Part shown: positions 1 through 9,125 of the stretch, in pieces
Position numbering within the stretch: position 1 is the first letter of the stretch
Layout of the letters: every line of letters starts with the position of its first letter
Assembly: GCA_021414085.1 (NCBI GenBank)
Contig: JAIOPC010000014.1
Span: 744,001-808,000, forward strand
From: Actinomycetes bacterium
GTDB lineage: Bacteria > Actinomycetota > Acidimicrobiia > Acidimicrobiales > Ilumatobacteraceae
Direction: 5' to 3'
DNA: 64,000 nucleotides
The notes under the pieces: generated by a model
Database searches by the model: none
The model's input: the letters and a program-made list of their open reading frames with translations, nothing else
Told to the model about the DNA's origin: nothing
Program-made: the position numbers and the translations under genes

Positions 1-133
1 CGCCGGCGATTAGACCGTCGTAGTCCTCAGCCTCACCCACGATCTGCAGGTCCGTCTGGCGCGACAACATCGCCCTCACCCCTTCGCGGATGAAGACGCT
101 GTCATCGGCGAGGAACACCGTGATCGCTTCCAT
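1..133 (-). CDS. Response regulator receiver domain, 5' end only
   Basis: The minus strand reads from an ATG at 131-133 into 44 codons that run off the left edge of the window. The peptide opens MEAITVFLADDSVFIREGV, which is the beta1-alpha1 segment of a two-component receiver domain; the adjacent Asp pair (residues 10-11) would form the Mg-binding acidic pocket. The following residues (AMLSRQTDLQIVGEAEDY) are typical of NarL/LuxR-type regulators. The phospho-acceptor Asp and any DNA-binding domain lie outside the window, so the output type is inferred only. No sensor kinase is visible on this side. The gene is divergent from the WD40-like lipoprotein gene that starts at 235. Confidence 0.8.
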   Translation of the reverse strand, partial: MEAITVFLADDSVFIREGVRAMLSRQTDLQIVGEAEDYDGLIAG

Positions 134-234
134 GGCGTGAATTCAATAGCACAATCGGTCCTGCGGGCTAGGGCGCAAGCCTGTGTCGCGGGGTGGTGCC
201 AGCCACACCCCAAGCCACCGTGCAAAACTGCCTC

Positions 235-1107
235 ATGCGCTCTTCGTTCCTGGTACTCCCGATCCTGCTCGTGGCTGCCTGCAGCGGCGACGACTCAGGT
301 GGGTCCGCGTCAACGACCACGCCGTCTCCAGCGCTGATCGCTGAAGTCGATCTGACTACTCAGACGGACAGCGCGTACGCCGTCGATTGGAGTGCCGACG
401 GCGCAACCCTGGCGGTGTCCGCGGGTGTCGAGCTGATCCTGCTGTACTCGGACCTGACGGAGATCTCCACGGTCACCCCATCGGGCGGTGCTATTGGTGC
501 AGCAGTCATTGCGGACGGGTTGAAGTACGCGACGGTTGGGGGAGTGCGTAACTCGACGATCACTGTTTGGGACTGGAACGCCGAAACCCAACTGACTTTG
601 GCCAGAGAGGTGGAAACTGGCGCTGATCAGTTCGCCGTCTCGTGGAGTCCCGACGAACGACTGGTGGCGTCGCTCGCCGGCGATCGCGACAGCACGATCC
701 AAGTGTGGGAAGCAAGCACGTGGAACTTGCTCGGCGAGTACGACCTGCCGTACACGAACTCGCGCCGCGCGTTGAATTGGAGTGCCGACAGCACGTTGAT
801 CTACGACGCCGGCGAGATCGACGGGGAGGTCGGCTATTTCTCGATCGACGCACAGGATGGCACCGTCACCGAGCTGGGCCGCTTGCCGCTCGAGCAGGTC
901 GTTGCCGCCGCCGTTGACGCCGACGGTTCGAGGATTGCGGTGGCCGACGCAACTGGCATGGTGCGCATATTCGATGTTGCTTCCGGTGCTGCGCTCGCCG
1001 AGTTTCAGTCGGTTGCGGATCCAGTCGATCTGGCCTGGAATGAGCCCGACGGCACGCTCGCCATCTTGAGCTACAACACCGCATTGCAACTCTGGTCCGT
1101 TTCCTAG
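235..1107 (+). CDS. WD40-like beta-propeller lipoprotein
   Basis: The ATG at 235 is chosen over an upstream GTG at 193 because it gives a clean lipoprotein signal: MRSSFLVLPILLVAAC, with the lipobox Cys at residue 16, followed by a Ser/Gly/Asp/Thr-rich linker. The 290-residue protein then shows repeated units ending in WD-like pairs (for example SADGATLAVS, ITVWDWN, IQVWEAS, VRIFDVASG, LQLWSVS), matching a WD40/YVTN-type propeller anchored outside the membrane. The function is probably protein binding or scaffolding; no catalytic motif is seen. It is followed closely (11 bp) by the convergent permease gene, so it is transcribed alone. Confidence 0.75.
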   Translation: MRSSFLVLPILLVAACSGDDSGGSASTTTPSPALIAEVDLTTQTDSAYAVDWSADGATLAVSAGVELILLYSDLTEISTVTPSGGAIGAAVIADGLKYATVGGVRNSTITVWDWNAETQLTLAREVETGADQFAVSWSPDERLVASLAGDRDSTIQVWEASTWNLLGEYDLPYTNSRRALNWSADSTLIYDAGEIDGEVGYFSIDAQDGTVTELGRLPLEQVVAAAVDADGSRIAVADATGMVRIFDVASGAALAEFQSVADPVDLAWNEPDGTLAILSYNTALQLWSVS

Positions 1108-1117
1108 AATCGTTCGA

Positions 1118-3529
1118 TCAGTCCGCGCGCAGCAGTTCAGCGAGGCGGCGCCGACCGGTGCGTCCTGACAGCGCGAGCGCGATCCCGAGCGCGCCGAGCG
1201 CCGCAATGACAGCCGACGCGACGATCGCTCCCATCGGGGTGCTATGCGACACCGCAACTCCTGCACCATGCGCGATCGCCGCCCACACGCCTCTGCCGAG
1301 CACCAGTCCCGCGGGAACGCCAACAAGAACAGCTATGAGGGCCACGGTCGCTGCCTGCCAACGAAGCGTCGATGCGCGCTCGTTGGGACGCAGCCCGAGC
1401 GCCCCGAGCACGGCCATCTGCCGCTCTTTCGCTCGCGACGACACGCCCAACAGGTACGCCAAGGCGGCGAGCCCAAGTCCGCCGAAGAAGAGGGCGAGCA
1501 AGCCAGGAAGTCCTTTAACGGGGATCAGGTTGACGACGACAGGAGGTGGGCGGTGGCGGTCGAGCCAGTGATACTCCTGATCCGTGAGGTATGCCGTCGC
1601 CTGCGCCTCGTCGACTCCGTCTGCCCAGGAGAGATACACCTGGTAGATGCGGTTGCTGTCGTCGAACCCGTCGAATCTGCGACTGCCTTCAGCAGTGATC
1701 GCTAAGCCGTCGTCGTAAGTGAAATCACCAATTGGGAAGACCACCTGGCCGACGACCCGGAAAAACCGTTCCACCCCGTTGAGGCTGACAGCTAGCTCGT
1801 CACCCAAACCCAAGTTGAGGCGTCTCATTGTGGTTCGGCCCATAGCAACCTCATCGGAAGCGAGCGGAGCTCGTCCGGCCAGCACCGTGAGAATTGGTTC
1901 GCCAATCCGCGCATCGAGAGCGACCGCGGTAGTGCTTGTCTCACCGACATCGGGGAAAAACACGGTCGCTCCGGTCAGCGCGCCCACACGCGCGTCGTTG
2001 CTGAGTTCCCCTAGTGCTGGGAGGAAGCCATCGGCCTGTTCTCCGCCTTCGCGCTCACCGAAGTCGATAACCAAATCGCCGCCAGCTCCCCACAATGCTG
2101 GCTGCGTCGGCAAACGGCGGACAGAGGCACCAACAGCCAAACTCGTGACGATCAGTGTCATGAGACAGACCGCGGTTACGACGGTGGCCCGCCCCCTCGG
2201 TCCCAAGGAGTCGCGTAGCCCCAGCGTGATCGGGATCGGGCGCTTTATGGCCGGGCTCAGGCGGAAGCGACGGTGCAGTCCGCTGTGCAGACCTGCTTGC
2301 GGTGCGGAGACGATCGGTGTTGATCGCCGCCGCAGCGGCGGCACCGCGCCCAGCAGGGTCACGGTTGCAAGGATGACAGCGCCGACAAGCAGCAACGGCC
2401 AGTCGAGAAAGATTCCACGATCAGGCTCGACCTGGCGGGCAAGGCCAAGCCTTGCTTGTGGGGCGAGCAATAGCGCACCGACGCATGACGCCGTCACGCC
2501 AAACACAATCACGGGCGCCAGCAACAAGGCGCCGTGCGCGGCTTGTCCGACACGTGTGACACCAAGAGAGGAGAGGACCTGTGCATCAGTCGAGAGCGCT
2601 CGCGCCAGACGCTTAATGATGAGCGACGTTGTGGCCAGGCCACTTACGAGCGCCACGATGGCGAAGATCCATAGCGCACTTGCGGCGACGCGCAATCCGT
2701 CGGTGACCTGCTGTTGGTCGCCCCATTGCGAACGGTAGATGCCGATTGCCGAGTCAAGTGCCGCGTCGCCGGTGTTGGGGGTCCCGATGCGCATCATCTC
2801 GGATGCCTCTGCTTCATCGGCCATACGGATGTCCGTGCGCGGAAACTGGGCAATCTGGTCGGCGTATGCGTCGCCGAAGGCCGTTGTCAGATAGACCGTG
2901 CCCGAAGGCGCGACGAAGTCGAGTGGACTAACGACAATTCCCGTAACCACAAACTCAAGTTGCGGACCGTCGGTCGGCCCAGAGTCGGCGCCTGAGAATG
3001 CCCGCTCGACCCAAGCGATCGAGGCCGACTCAAATGTGATCGACTCGCCAACCTGAACTCCGAGGAGTTTGGCGAACTGCTGGCTGACGGCAATCTCCAG
3101 GGCCGCGGTCTGATGTGGCAGCCTGCCAGTCAGAGCTACCGGCACGTTGATCGGATGTCCGAGCAATTGGCGTTGGACGATCGGGTAAATGTCGAACGTC
3201 GGAATCAACTGCGAGCCAACAGGGCTCACGAAGAATCGTTCCTCGATCGCTGCCCCTTCTGCGCCAACCCGCTGCAGCATCCGCGAGATCAACTCCGTGC
3301 TCGTAAGCCCCGGCTCGTCGGCGGCACCGACATCGAGATCGAAAACGGTTATCTGGGCAGCGGATGTGCGTTCATGAAGCCGGTCGAACGCGCTGGCAGC
3401 CCTGCGGGCGCCCATCGCCGCGCCAAGGGCCAAGACTCCGGTGAGGGCCAGAACAACCCAAGCGAGTGCGAGTGAGGGCCAGTGCCGTCGCCAGTTCGTC
3501 GTCGCCCACAGCTTGCCCGCGCCAGTCAT
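1118..3529 (-). CDS. FtsX-family ABC transporter permease (second of a pair)
   Basis: The 803-residue protein has an N-terminal membrane helix (about residues 17-40), a large extracytoplasmic MacB-PCD-like region, a cluster of helices from about residue 283, and a C-terminal FtsX domain with the typical cytoplasmic KERQMAVLGALGL segment between helices. The start at 3529 is chosen because the open frame upstream is antisense-like and a GAGGG ribosome site overlaps the stop of the preceding gene; only 10 bases separate the two permease genes. Members of this family move lipids or lipoproteins or act as mechanotransmitters with a separate ATPase. No ATPase gene is adjacent, so the partner and substrate are unknown. 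Confidence 0.85.
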   Translation of the reverse strand: MTGAGKLWATTNWRRHWPSLALAWVVLALTGVLALGAAMGARRAASAFDRLHERTSAAQITVFDLDVGAADEPGLTSTELISRMLQRVGAEGAAIEERFFVSPVGSQLIPTFDIYPIVQRQLLGHPINVPVALTGRLPHQTAALEIAVSQQFAKLLGVQVGESITFESASIAWVERAFSGADSGPTDGPQLEFVVTGIVVSPLDFVAPSGTVYLTTAFGDAYADQIAQFPRTDIRMADEAEASEMMRIGTPNTGDAALDSAIGIYRSQWGDQQQVTDGLRVAASALWIFAIVALVSGLATTSLIIKRLARALSTDAQVLSSLGVTRVGQAAHGALLLAPVIVFGVTASCVGALLLAPQARLGLARQVEPDRGIFLDWPLLLVGAVILATVTLLGAVPPLRRRSTPIVSAPQAGLHSGLHRRFRLSPAIKRPIPITLGLRDSLGPRGRATVVTAVCLMTLIVTSLAVGASVRRLPTQPALWGAGGDLVIDFGEREGGEQADGFLPALGELSNDARVGALTGATVFFPDVGETSTTAVALDARIGEPILTVLAGRAPLASDEVAMGRTTMRRLNLGLGDELAVSLNGVERFFRVVGQVVFPIGDFTYDDGLAITAEGSRRFDGFDDSNRIYQVYLSWADGVDEAQATAYLTDQEYHWLDRHRPPPVVVNLIPVKGLPGLLALFFGGLGLAALAYLLGVSSRAKERQMAVLGALGLRPNERASTLRWQAATVALIAVLVGVPAGLVLGRGVWAAIAHGAGVAVSHSTPMGAIVASAVIAALGALGIALALSGRTGRRRLAELLRAD

Positions 3530-3539
3530 CGACGCGCCC

Positions 3540-5861
3540 TCATTCCGCGCGCAGCACGGCGCCGGGGCGCGATCGTAAAGTGAGTGCACTTGTGATGGCG
3601 GCGACAACGACCATCGCGATTGCGGTTGCCCCAGCGACGCTCCAGACCGTGGTCGGCACGATGGTGTCGGCAAGCGCACCGACATCGTTCGCCAACTTGT
3701 GGTGAATCGCACGTGCAACGACGAAACCGATGAAACCGCCGATTGCACCGCCAACCAAAGTCGTGATCGCGTTCTGCCACAAGTGCGCACCGACGACTTG
3801 CGATGTCGTGAAGCCCAGCGCGCGATGTATAGCGATCTCGCGGCGAGCGCGGTTGATCGTCACAACGACGGCATTGAGCAGAGCAAAGAAGCCCAGCAGC
3901 AGCAGCAGTTGCGCAACGGAGCTCGGCAAACCGCCGAGCTCGCCGACATTGCCAACCTCCGATGGTGGAGCGACGGGGCTGATGAACAACCCGGGGTGTC
4001 GAGCGTTGACAGCAGCGGGGTCGGCTCCGGTGACGTAACGAACTGCGGTGCTGTCGACTGCGGGGTTGGTCAGTGCCTGGAGACCGTCGAGCGTCACGAT
4101 GAATCCATTGCCGGTGCTGTCGACGCCAGCCGTCAGCACTTCGCCAACGATCGTGAGCTGCACGGACCCCATAAGTCCTTCGATCGTCACTGACTCGCCG
4201 ATATCAACCCCGATTGCCTTCATCGCAACGCGTCCGAGTGCGACCTCGTCTGGCAGTAACGGTGTGCGGCCGTCAGTCACGACATTCGCGATTGTGCCCT
4301 TCACGCTCTCCAGCGCGCCCGGAACCAGATCCACCGCGCCGTCCGGCCCGCGCACCGACATCGTCGTCTCGTTGTCCGCGGTACCACTTGTCCACAGAGT
4401 GGCCACAGATTCGATGTCTGGGTCAGCAGCCAACTCGGCAGCAACCGTCAGTTCGTCGTTCGAGACCGCCTCGAAGACTTTCGCATCGAAGTCGGCGCCA
4501 TACAGCGAAGGGGTGGCGAGCATGTGGTCAATGGACCCGTCGAACGTCAGCGCACTGACGGCGCCCAAGGTCGCGACGAGGACGCCCAACACCGCGCCCC
4601 GACCAGGACCGGACGCAAGCCGGCCACCGAGGGAGACCACCGGGCCACCTCGGCTGGCGGTGCGGCGGAGCACGTCGGCGCGTCGGCGCACCACGATTGA
4701 ACAGGTGCCGGCAATGACCAGCGCGGTTGCGAGCACGACCAGGACGCCCCACCCGCCGATCGACCAATACCAATGCAAGCCCGGCTCGGGTTCGGCTCGG
4801 CGCGTAATCCCAACTGGGTCGAATGGGGACATTGCATACGCGATTCCGCCAGCACCCAACGCGCCGAGGACGACGGCTGGGACCATGATCGCGAATCGCC
4901 CGATTCGTGTCTCGCGCGGCGTCATCCCCAACGCGCGATGGCTGACGTCGACCAAGGTCAAAGATCGAACGAAACGCGCGCACGCGAGCAGCAATATCAA
5001 TGCGCCGGCGAACGCTGCGGTCAACGCCATCAGAATCCATGTCTTGACCTGCAACGAGACCGTATCGGCGAGGCGTCCCCCCAGATTCTCGGTCGGCGCG
5101 ACGATCGCAGCCGGATAGATCAAGGCCAGCTGTGCCGACACCTCAGCGATCGCGTCCGGGTGCGCGAGGACTTGCACGATGCAGCGACACGACCAGATTT
5201 GGTCGTCGTACTTTTCGTAGAAGGCCCGCGAGAAGAGCAGGAATGGATCTGGAGAGTCGCTGATCTCTTCGGGCGTGCGACCAACTCCAACGACGCGGAC
5301 ATCGATGTTCGGCCCTTCGGGCTCGCCCAACTCCACATCATCATTGATCGAAGCGAGGAATTGCTCGCTCGTTGCCGACTGCAACTGCAGATGGGTTCCT
5401 GGGTGCGCGTTCAGGAGATCGCGCATTGCTTCGTTGAGGAAAACCTCGTCGGCGCCCATGTCGCTGATGTGGTCAAGCGTGGGTCCCTCAACAAAGAACG
5501 GGCGCGAGGACTGACCGAGTTCCTCGATGTACGCAAACGAGAAGAAGTTCGGATGCTCGGGGGTGGAGACGGCCAGGAACGCAATTTCCGTTGCGCCTTG
5601 CACCCCGTCGATCTGCATTACTTGGTCGAGTAACGCAGGGTCGAGGTCGCCGATAGAAGCGTCGGTCAGCGCACTCACTTGCAGGTTGGGCTGGTTCGTC
5701 GCGACCAGCATCCGGTCGAACGCCGTGTCGGTTCGTCGTGCTGCCGCGACCGCCTCGATGGTTGGGCCGCCGACGATCGCGACAAGGGCCATCAGAAGCA
5801 GCAGTGAACCCCAGCGTCGCCGCCACTCGCTGCGCGCCCACATCATTACCCCGGCATTCAT
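3540..5861 (-). CDS. FtsX-family ABC transporter permease (first of a pair)
   Basis: The 773-residue permease is a paralogue of its downstream neighbour: an N-terminal helix (RRRWGSLLLLMALVAIVGG region), a long periplasmic-type domain, a central helix bundle and a C-terminal FtsX domain with RARREIAIHRALGF between helices. The start at 5861 has an AAAGG site just upstream; a second Met at 5846 is possible. It is co-transcribed with the gene ending at 1118. The upstream divergent region contains a palindrome and direct repeats (5912-5950) that may control it. The absence of a nucleotide-binding subunit nearby is unusual for a MacB-type system. Confidence 0.85.
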   Translation of the reverse strand: MNAGVMMWARSEWRRRWGSLLLLMALVAIVGGPTIEAVAAARRTDTAFDRMLVATNQPNLQVSALTDASIGDLDPALLDQVMQIDGVQGATEIAFLAVSTPEHPNFFSFAYIEELGQSSRPFFVEGPTLDHISDMGADEVFLNEAMRDLLNAHPGTHLQLQSATSEQFLASINDDVELGEPEGPNIDVRVVGVGRTPEEISDSPDPFLLFSRAFYEKYDDQIWSCRCIVQVLAHPDAIAEVSAQLALIYPAAIVAPTENLGGRLADTVSLQVKTWILMALTAAFAGALILLLACARFVRSLTLVDVSHRALGMTPRETRIGRFAIMVPAVVLGALGAGGIAYAMSPFDPVGITRRAEPEPGLHWYWSIGGWGVLVVLATALVIAGTCSIVVRRRADVLRRTASRGGPVVSLGGRLASGPGRGAVLGVLVATLGAVSALTFDGSIDHMLATPSLYGADFDAKVFEAVSNDELTVAAELAADPDIESVATLWTSGTADNETTMSVRGPDGAVDLVPGALESVKGTIANVVTDGRTPLLPDEVALGRVAMKAIGVDIGESVTIEGLMGSVQLTIVGEVLTAGVDSTGNGFIVTLDGLQALTNPAVDSTAVRYVTGADPAAVNARHPGLFISPVAPPSEVGNVGELGGLPSSVAQLLLLLGFFALLNAVVVTINRARREIAIHRALGFTTSQVVGAHLWQNAITTLVGGAIGGFIGFVVARAIHHKLANDVGALADTIVPTTVWSVAGATAIAMVVVAAITSALTLRSRPGAVLRAE

Positions 5862-5911
5862 TGCCTTTATCGAACCATGTTGGCGAGTTCGGGGGAGGGG
5901 CGCGAGTACCT

Positions 5912-5950
5912 ATCCCTGCAGGGATGCCAGCTACACCCTCGGGATGCCAG
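5912..5950. promoter_or_regulatory. Operator-like palindrome and direct repeats between divergent genes
   Basis: A perfect 14-bp palindrome ATCCCTGCAGGGAT lies at 5912-5925, and the 10-mer GGGATGCCAG occurs twice, at 5921-5930 and 5941-5950, exactly 20 bp apart (about two helical turns). The cluster sits in the 149-bp divergent gap between the permease operon and the cyclic-nucleotide-domain gene. This arrangement fits a dimeric regulator bound on one DNA face, but the regulator is unknown. Confidence 0.4.
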
Positions 5951-6010
5951 TTAGCGCACTGGAGCGCAAGACGTGGTTGGCGCACGATTGCGTCGAACGA
6001 GGAGGTTCAG

Positions 6011-7021
6011 ATGCGCATCGAACGAAGCATCAACACGGTGTCATGGATCCCGTCGGACTTGCTTGAGGGCATGGGCAAGATCGCGACGCGAATGAAGATG
6101 GCGCATCACGACCCGCCGCCGCCCGATTCGCTTGGCGCGGACGTGCCCGCTGCGGTCGAGGAGCTGCGAGTGAACGACCGATTCCGCTTCGCCAACGAGC
6201 TACGCGCCTTCATCGAGGTCGATGACGCGGGCAAGATCATCGACTTTGGGTATCGCGGCGGTGGCGTTATCGGTGGAACAACCGTCGGACTCGGCATCGG
6301 TTCGATCACCATCCCAGCCATGAAGCTGGACGACCGTCAGAGCGAGCCGGAAGTTGGCGCCACTTCCGTGAAGTTCACACAGACCGTCGGGGGACGAACC
6401 GGCGCTCCGATGCCGCGTGTTGTGAAGCAGGCGCCGTTCATCCAATACCACGCGCCAATCGTGTGGACGACACTGGAGTTAACGATCAACGCAGACGGGA
6501 CTCACACCGGTGCGATGGTTGGCGCATCCGGTTTCCCGCGCCATTGGTTGTTCGACGACTCGGGTGCCTTGGTCGCGAAGAGCAGCGTTGCCGAGTACAA
6601 GAACTGGATGAACGAGTCGTTCGGCCGGCGCACACCGTGGGGCGACGAAGACTCTCCGGCACTGGTCACCGAAGTGGAGACGCTGCTGGAGCGCGAGCTG
6701 CAAGGTGCCATCATGCGTGGAGGCAAGAAGCCGGAGATTCGCAAGCTGAAGGAGGGCAAGACACTCGTGGAGCAAGGTGCGATCAGCGACGAGCTCTTCT
6801 TGCTGCTGAACGGCGTGCTTGTCGTTGAGGTTGACGGCGAGAAGCTGGCCGAGATGGGCCCAGGTGCTGTGATGGGTGAGCGGGCTCTACTGGAAGGTGG
6901 TGCCCGCACTGCAACGCTGCGTGCCGTCACCGATTGCAAGGTCGCGGCAGTGAAGGCCGATGCGATCGACCTCGACAAGCTTGCCGAACTCGCGCAGGGT
7001 CATCGACGAGAGCACTCGTAG
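6011..7021 (+). CDS. Cyclic nucleotide-binding domain protein with unknown N-terminal domain
   Basis: A strong GAGGAGG site directly before the ATG at 6011 fixes the start. The 336-residue protein has an unrecognised N-terminal region (about residues 1-235, rich in Gly and beta-type segments, with PPPPDSLGADVP near residue 36) and a C-terminal cNMP-binding fold (about 245-330). The latter contains the phosphate-binding cassette GERALLEGGARTAT, close to the family pattern with the ligand Arg present. There is no signal peptide, so it is probably cytosolic. It leads a run of three genes (5 bp to the FAD oxidoreductase, then the methyltransferase). The N-terminal domain may be a lipid- or ligand-binding module under second-messenger control, but that is inference. 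Confidence 0.75.
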   Translation: MRIERSINTVSWIPSDLLEGMGKIATRMKMAHHDPPPPDSLGADVPAAVEELRVNDRFRFANELRAFIEVDDAGKIIDFGYRGGGVIGGTTVGLGIGSITIPAMKLDDRQSEPEVGATSVKFTQTVGGRTGAPMPRVVKQAPFIQYHAPIVWTTLELTINADGTHTGAMVGASGFPRHWLFDDSGALVAKSSVAEYKNWMNESFGRRTPWGDEDSPALVTEVETLLERELQGAIMRGGKKPEIRKLKEGKTLVEQGAISDELFLLLNGVLVVEVDGEKLAEMGPGAVMGERALLEGGARTATLRAVTDCKVAAVKADAIDLDKLAELAQGHRREHS

Positions 7022-7026
7022 GCCTA

Positions 7027-8457
7027 GTGGCGGCGCAGGACTACGACGCAGTCGTTATCGGGGCTGGGCCCAACGGGCTTGCTGCTGCGGTTCGGCTAGC
7101 GGAGGCCGGTCTCTCGACGTTGGTTCTTGAAGCCGCGGACACGATCGGCGGTGGCACTCGATCGGCGCAGCTGACGCTGCCCGGCTACACCCACGACGTC
7201 TGCGCGGCTGTGCACGCACTCGGCATGTCGTCGCCAGCGTTGTCGCGAGCGTCGCTCGGCGATCACGCGCCCACCTGGGTGTGGCCCGACATCCCGCTTG
7301 CGCACCCGCTCGATGGTGGTCGGGCAGGAGTGTTGCACCGCGACTTGGGTGAGACGGCCGATGGTCTCGGCGTAGACGGCCGGAAGTGGCGACGACTGTT
7401 CACGCCAATGCTCGACAACTGGGATGCATTGTCGCCACAGCTGCTCGCGCCCCTGTTGTCCGTGCCGCGCCACCCGATCGTGATGGCGCGTTTCGGAATC
7501 AAGGCGTTGCAGCCCGCCAGCCTGCTCGTTCGCCGATTCAAAACCGATGAGGCGGCCGCCTTGTTCGGTGGCTGCGCCGCTCACGCGTTCTTGCCGCTGA
7601 CCCGACCGTTGACTTCCGCGTTTGGGTTGATGCTTGCTGCATCAGGTCATGTTGGTGGCTGGCCGTTCGCTGCCGGTGGGTCACAGGCAGTGGCCGATGC
7701 GTTAGCCGCGCGGTTGATCGAGCTCGGTGGCGAGATCCGAACCGGCACCATGGTGCGCGACTTGGCGGAGTTGCCGCCGCATCGCGCGGTGCTGTTCGAC
7801 ACGACCCCGACTCAATTGGCATCGATCGCGGGCGACGCCTTGTCGCAGCGCTACCGCAAGCGGTTACGCAAGTTCCACCACGGCCCGGCCGCGTTCAAGG
7901 TCGACTACGCGCTCGACGCGCCCGTGCCGTGGACCAACGAAGCCTGTCGTCGCGCAGGGACCGTGCACGTAGTCGGTACGTTTGCCGAACTCGCTGCGGC
8001 CGAGAAAGCAATCAGCGCGGGCCGGATGCCCGAGCGCCCGTTTGTCTTGGTGGCGCAGCCGTCGCTGTTCGACTCCAGTCGAGCGCCGTCGGGCAAGCAC
8101 ACGCTGTGGGTCTACGCGCAAGTTCCGCACGGATACACCGGCGACGCGACGGAAGCCATCGAGCAACAGATCGAACGCTTCGCCCCTGGCTTTCGCGACA
8201 CGGTGTTGAAGCGACGTGTTGCATCGCCAGCCGCGTTGGAGGAGTACAACCCCAACTACATCGGCGGCGACATCGCTGGCGGCGCGCACACCGGCTTGCA
8301 GTTGGTGTTCCGCCCCACGATCGCGCGTCGTCCATACGTGACGCCGAACAAGGCACTGTTTCTGTGCTCGGCATCCACTCCGCCAGGCGCAGGGGTGCAC
8401 GGCATGTGCGGCTGGCACGCGGCCGAGCGAGTGCTGAACGGCGCGTTGCGTCGGTAG
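7027..8457 (+). CDS. NAD(P)/FAD-dependent oxidoreductase, phytoene-desaturase-like
   Basis: The 476-residue flavoprotein starts at a GTG at 7027, only 5 bp after the previous stop. Its N-terminus carries the dinucleotide-binding motif VVIGAGPNGLAAAVRLAEAG followed by the ribose-binding Glu (LEAAD) and the GGGTRS segment seen in CrtI/PYROXD2-like amine-oxidase-fold enzymes. The C-terminus (FLCSASTPPGAGVHGMCG) matches the second FAD-contact region of this family. The substrate is unknown; relatives act on carotenoids, sterols or other hydrophobic polyenes. Its position between a cNMP-domain protein and a methyltransferase suggests a small lipid- or pigment-related operon. Confidence 0.8.
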   Translation: MAAQDYDAVVIGAGPNGLAAAVRLAEAGLSTLVLEAADTIGGGTRSAQLTLPGYTHDVCAAVHALGMSSPALSRASLGDHAPTWVWPDIPLAHPLDGGRAGVLHRDLGETADGLGVDGRKWRRLFTPMLDNWDALSPQLLAPLLSVPRHPIVMARFGIKALQPASLLVRRFKTDEAAALFGGCAAHAFLPLTRPLTSAFGLMLAASGHVGGWPFAAGGSQAVADALAARLIELGGEIRTGTMVRDLAELPPHRAVLFDTTPTQLASIAGDALSQRYRKRLRKFHHGPAAFKVDYALDAPVPWTNEACRRAGTVHVVGTFAELAAAEKAISAGRMPERPFVLVAQPSLFDSSRAPSGKHTLWVYAQVPHGYTGDATEAIEQQIERFAPGFRDTVLKRRVASPAALEEYNPNYIGGDIAGGAHTGLQLVFRPTIARRPYVTPNKALFLCSASTPPGAGVHGMCGWHAAERVLNGALRR

Positions 8458-8479
8458 ATGCTCGTGTAAGAGTGTGGTG

Positions 8480-9094
8480 ATGGGCTTCTACGGCGACCGG
8501 GTCTTCCCCAGGATTCTGAACGTCGTGATGAATAGCAAGCAGACCCGACGAATCAGGTCCGAGGTTTGTGCCCCGCTCGCTGGTGAGGTTGTCGAAATCG
8601 GTTTCGGAACTGGCCTGAATCTTCCGCACATGCCAGAGGCTGTCGTTCGGCTGCAAGCCGTCGACCCGATGGAACGCGGACGGGCACTAGCGGCGACGCG
8701 GATCGCGGCGAGCGCGGTGCCCGTCGAGTTCATCGGACTCGACGGGCAGGAGTTGGCACTCGCCGACGCTTCCGTCGACGGCGTGCTGGCGACGTGGACA
8801 CTGTGCTCGATCCCCGACGCAGTCGCAGCTGTGCGTGAGATTCGCCGTGTGCTCAAGCCAGGAGGCAAGTTCCATTTCGTCGAGCACGGTCGGGCGCCGG
8901 ACGAGAAAGTGCGCAAGTGGCAGAACCGGATGAACCCCGTTCAGAAGCGCCTGGCGGGCGGATGCAACCTCAACCGCGATATCCCCGCGCTGATTGAGGG
9001 CGGCGGCTTGACCATCGAACGTCTCGACACCTTCTACGCCAAGGGCGAACCGAAGACGATGGGGTGGACCTATCAGGGCGTTGCTCACGCCTGA
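8480..9094 (+). CDS. Class I SAM-dependent methyltransferase
   Basis: The 204-residue protein has the class I core: motif I VVEIGFGTGLNLPHMP (about residue 37), an acidic motif II region (LQAVDPMERG), motif III-like VDGVLATWTLCSIPD, and the post-motif RRVLKPGGKFHFVEHG typical of Methyltransf_11/UbiE-like enzymes. The ATG at 8480 is used; GTG codons at 8474 and 8477 are alternatives. It follows the FAD oxidoreductase by 22 bp and is likely the last gene of that operon. The methyl acceptor cannot be told from sequence. Confidence 0.8.
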   Translation: MGFYGDRVFPRILNVVMNSKQTRRIRSEVCAPLAGEVVEIGFGTGLNLPHMPEAVVRLQAVDPMERGRALAATRIAASAVPVEFIGLDGQELALADASVDGVLATWTLCSIPDAVAAVREIRRVLKPGGKFHFVEHGRAPDEKVRKWQNRMNPVQKRLAGGCNLNRDIPALIEGGGLTIERLDTFYAKGEPKTMGWTYQGVAHA

Positions 9095-9125
9095 AACGGC
9101 GAACAGCGTGCACGACAGTCGACGG

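Noticed and set aside
310-1326. Minus-strand frame of 338 codons opposite the WD40-like lipoprotein.
   Set aside because: The plus-strand product has a lipoprotein signal and repeat structure; the opposite frame is Arg-rich and motif-free.
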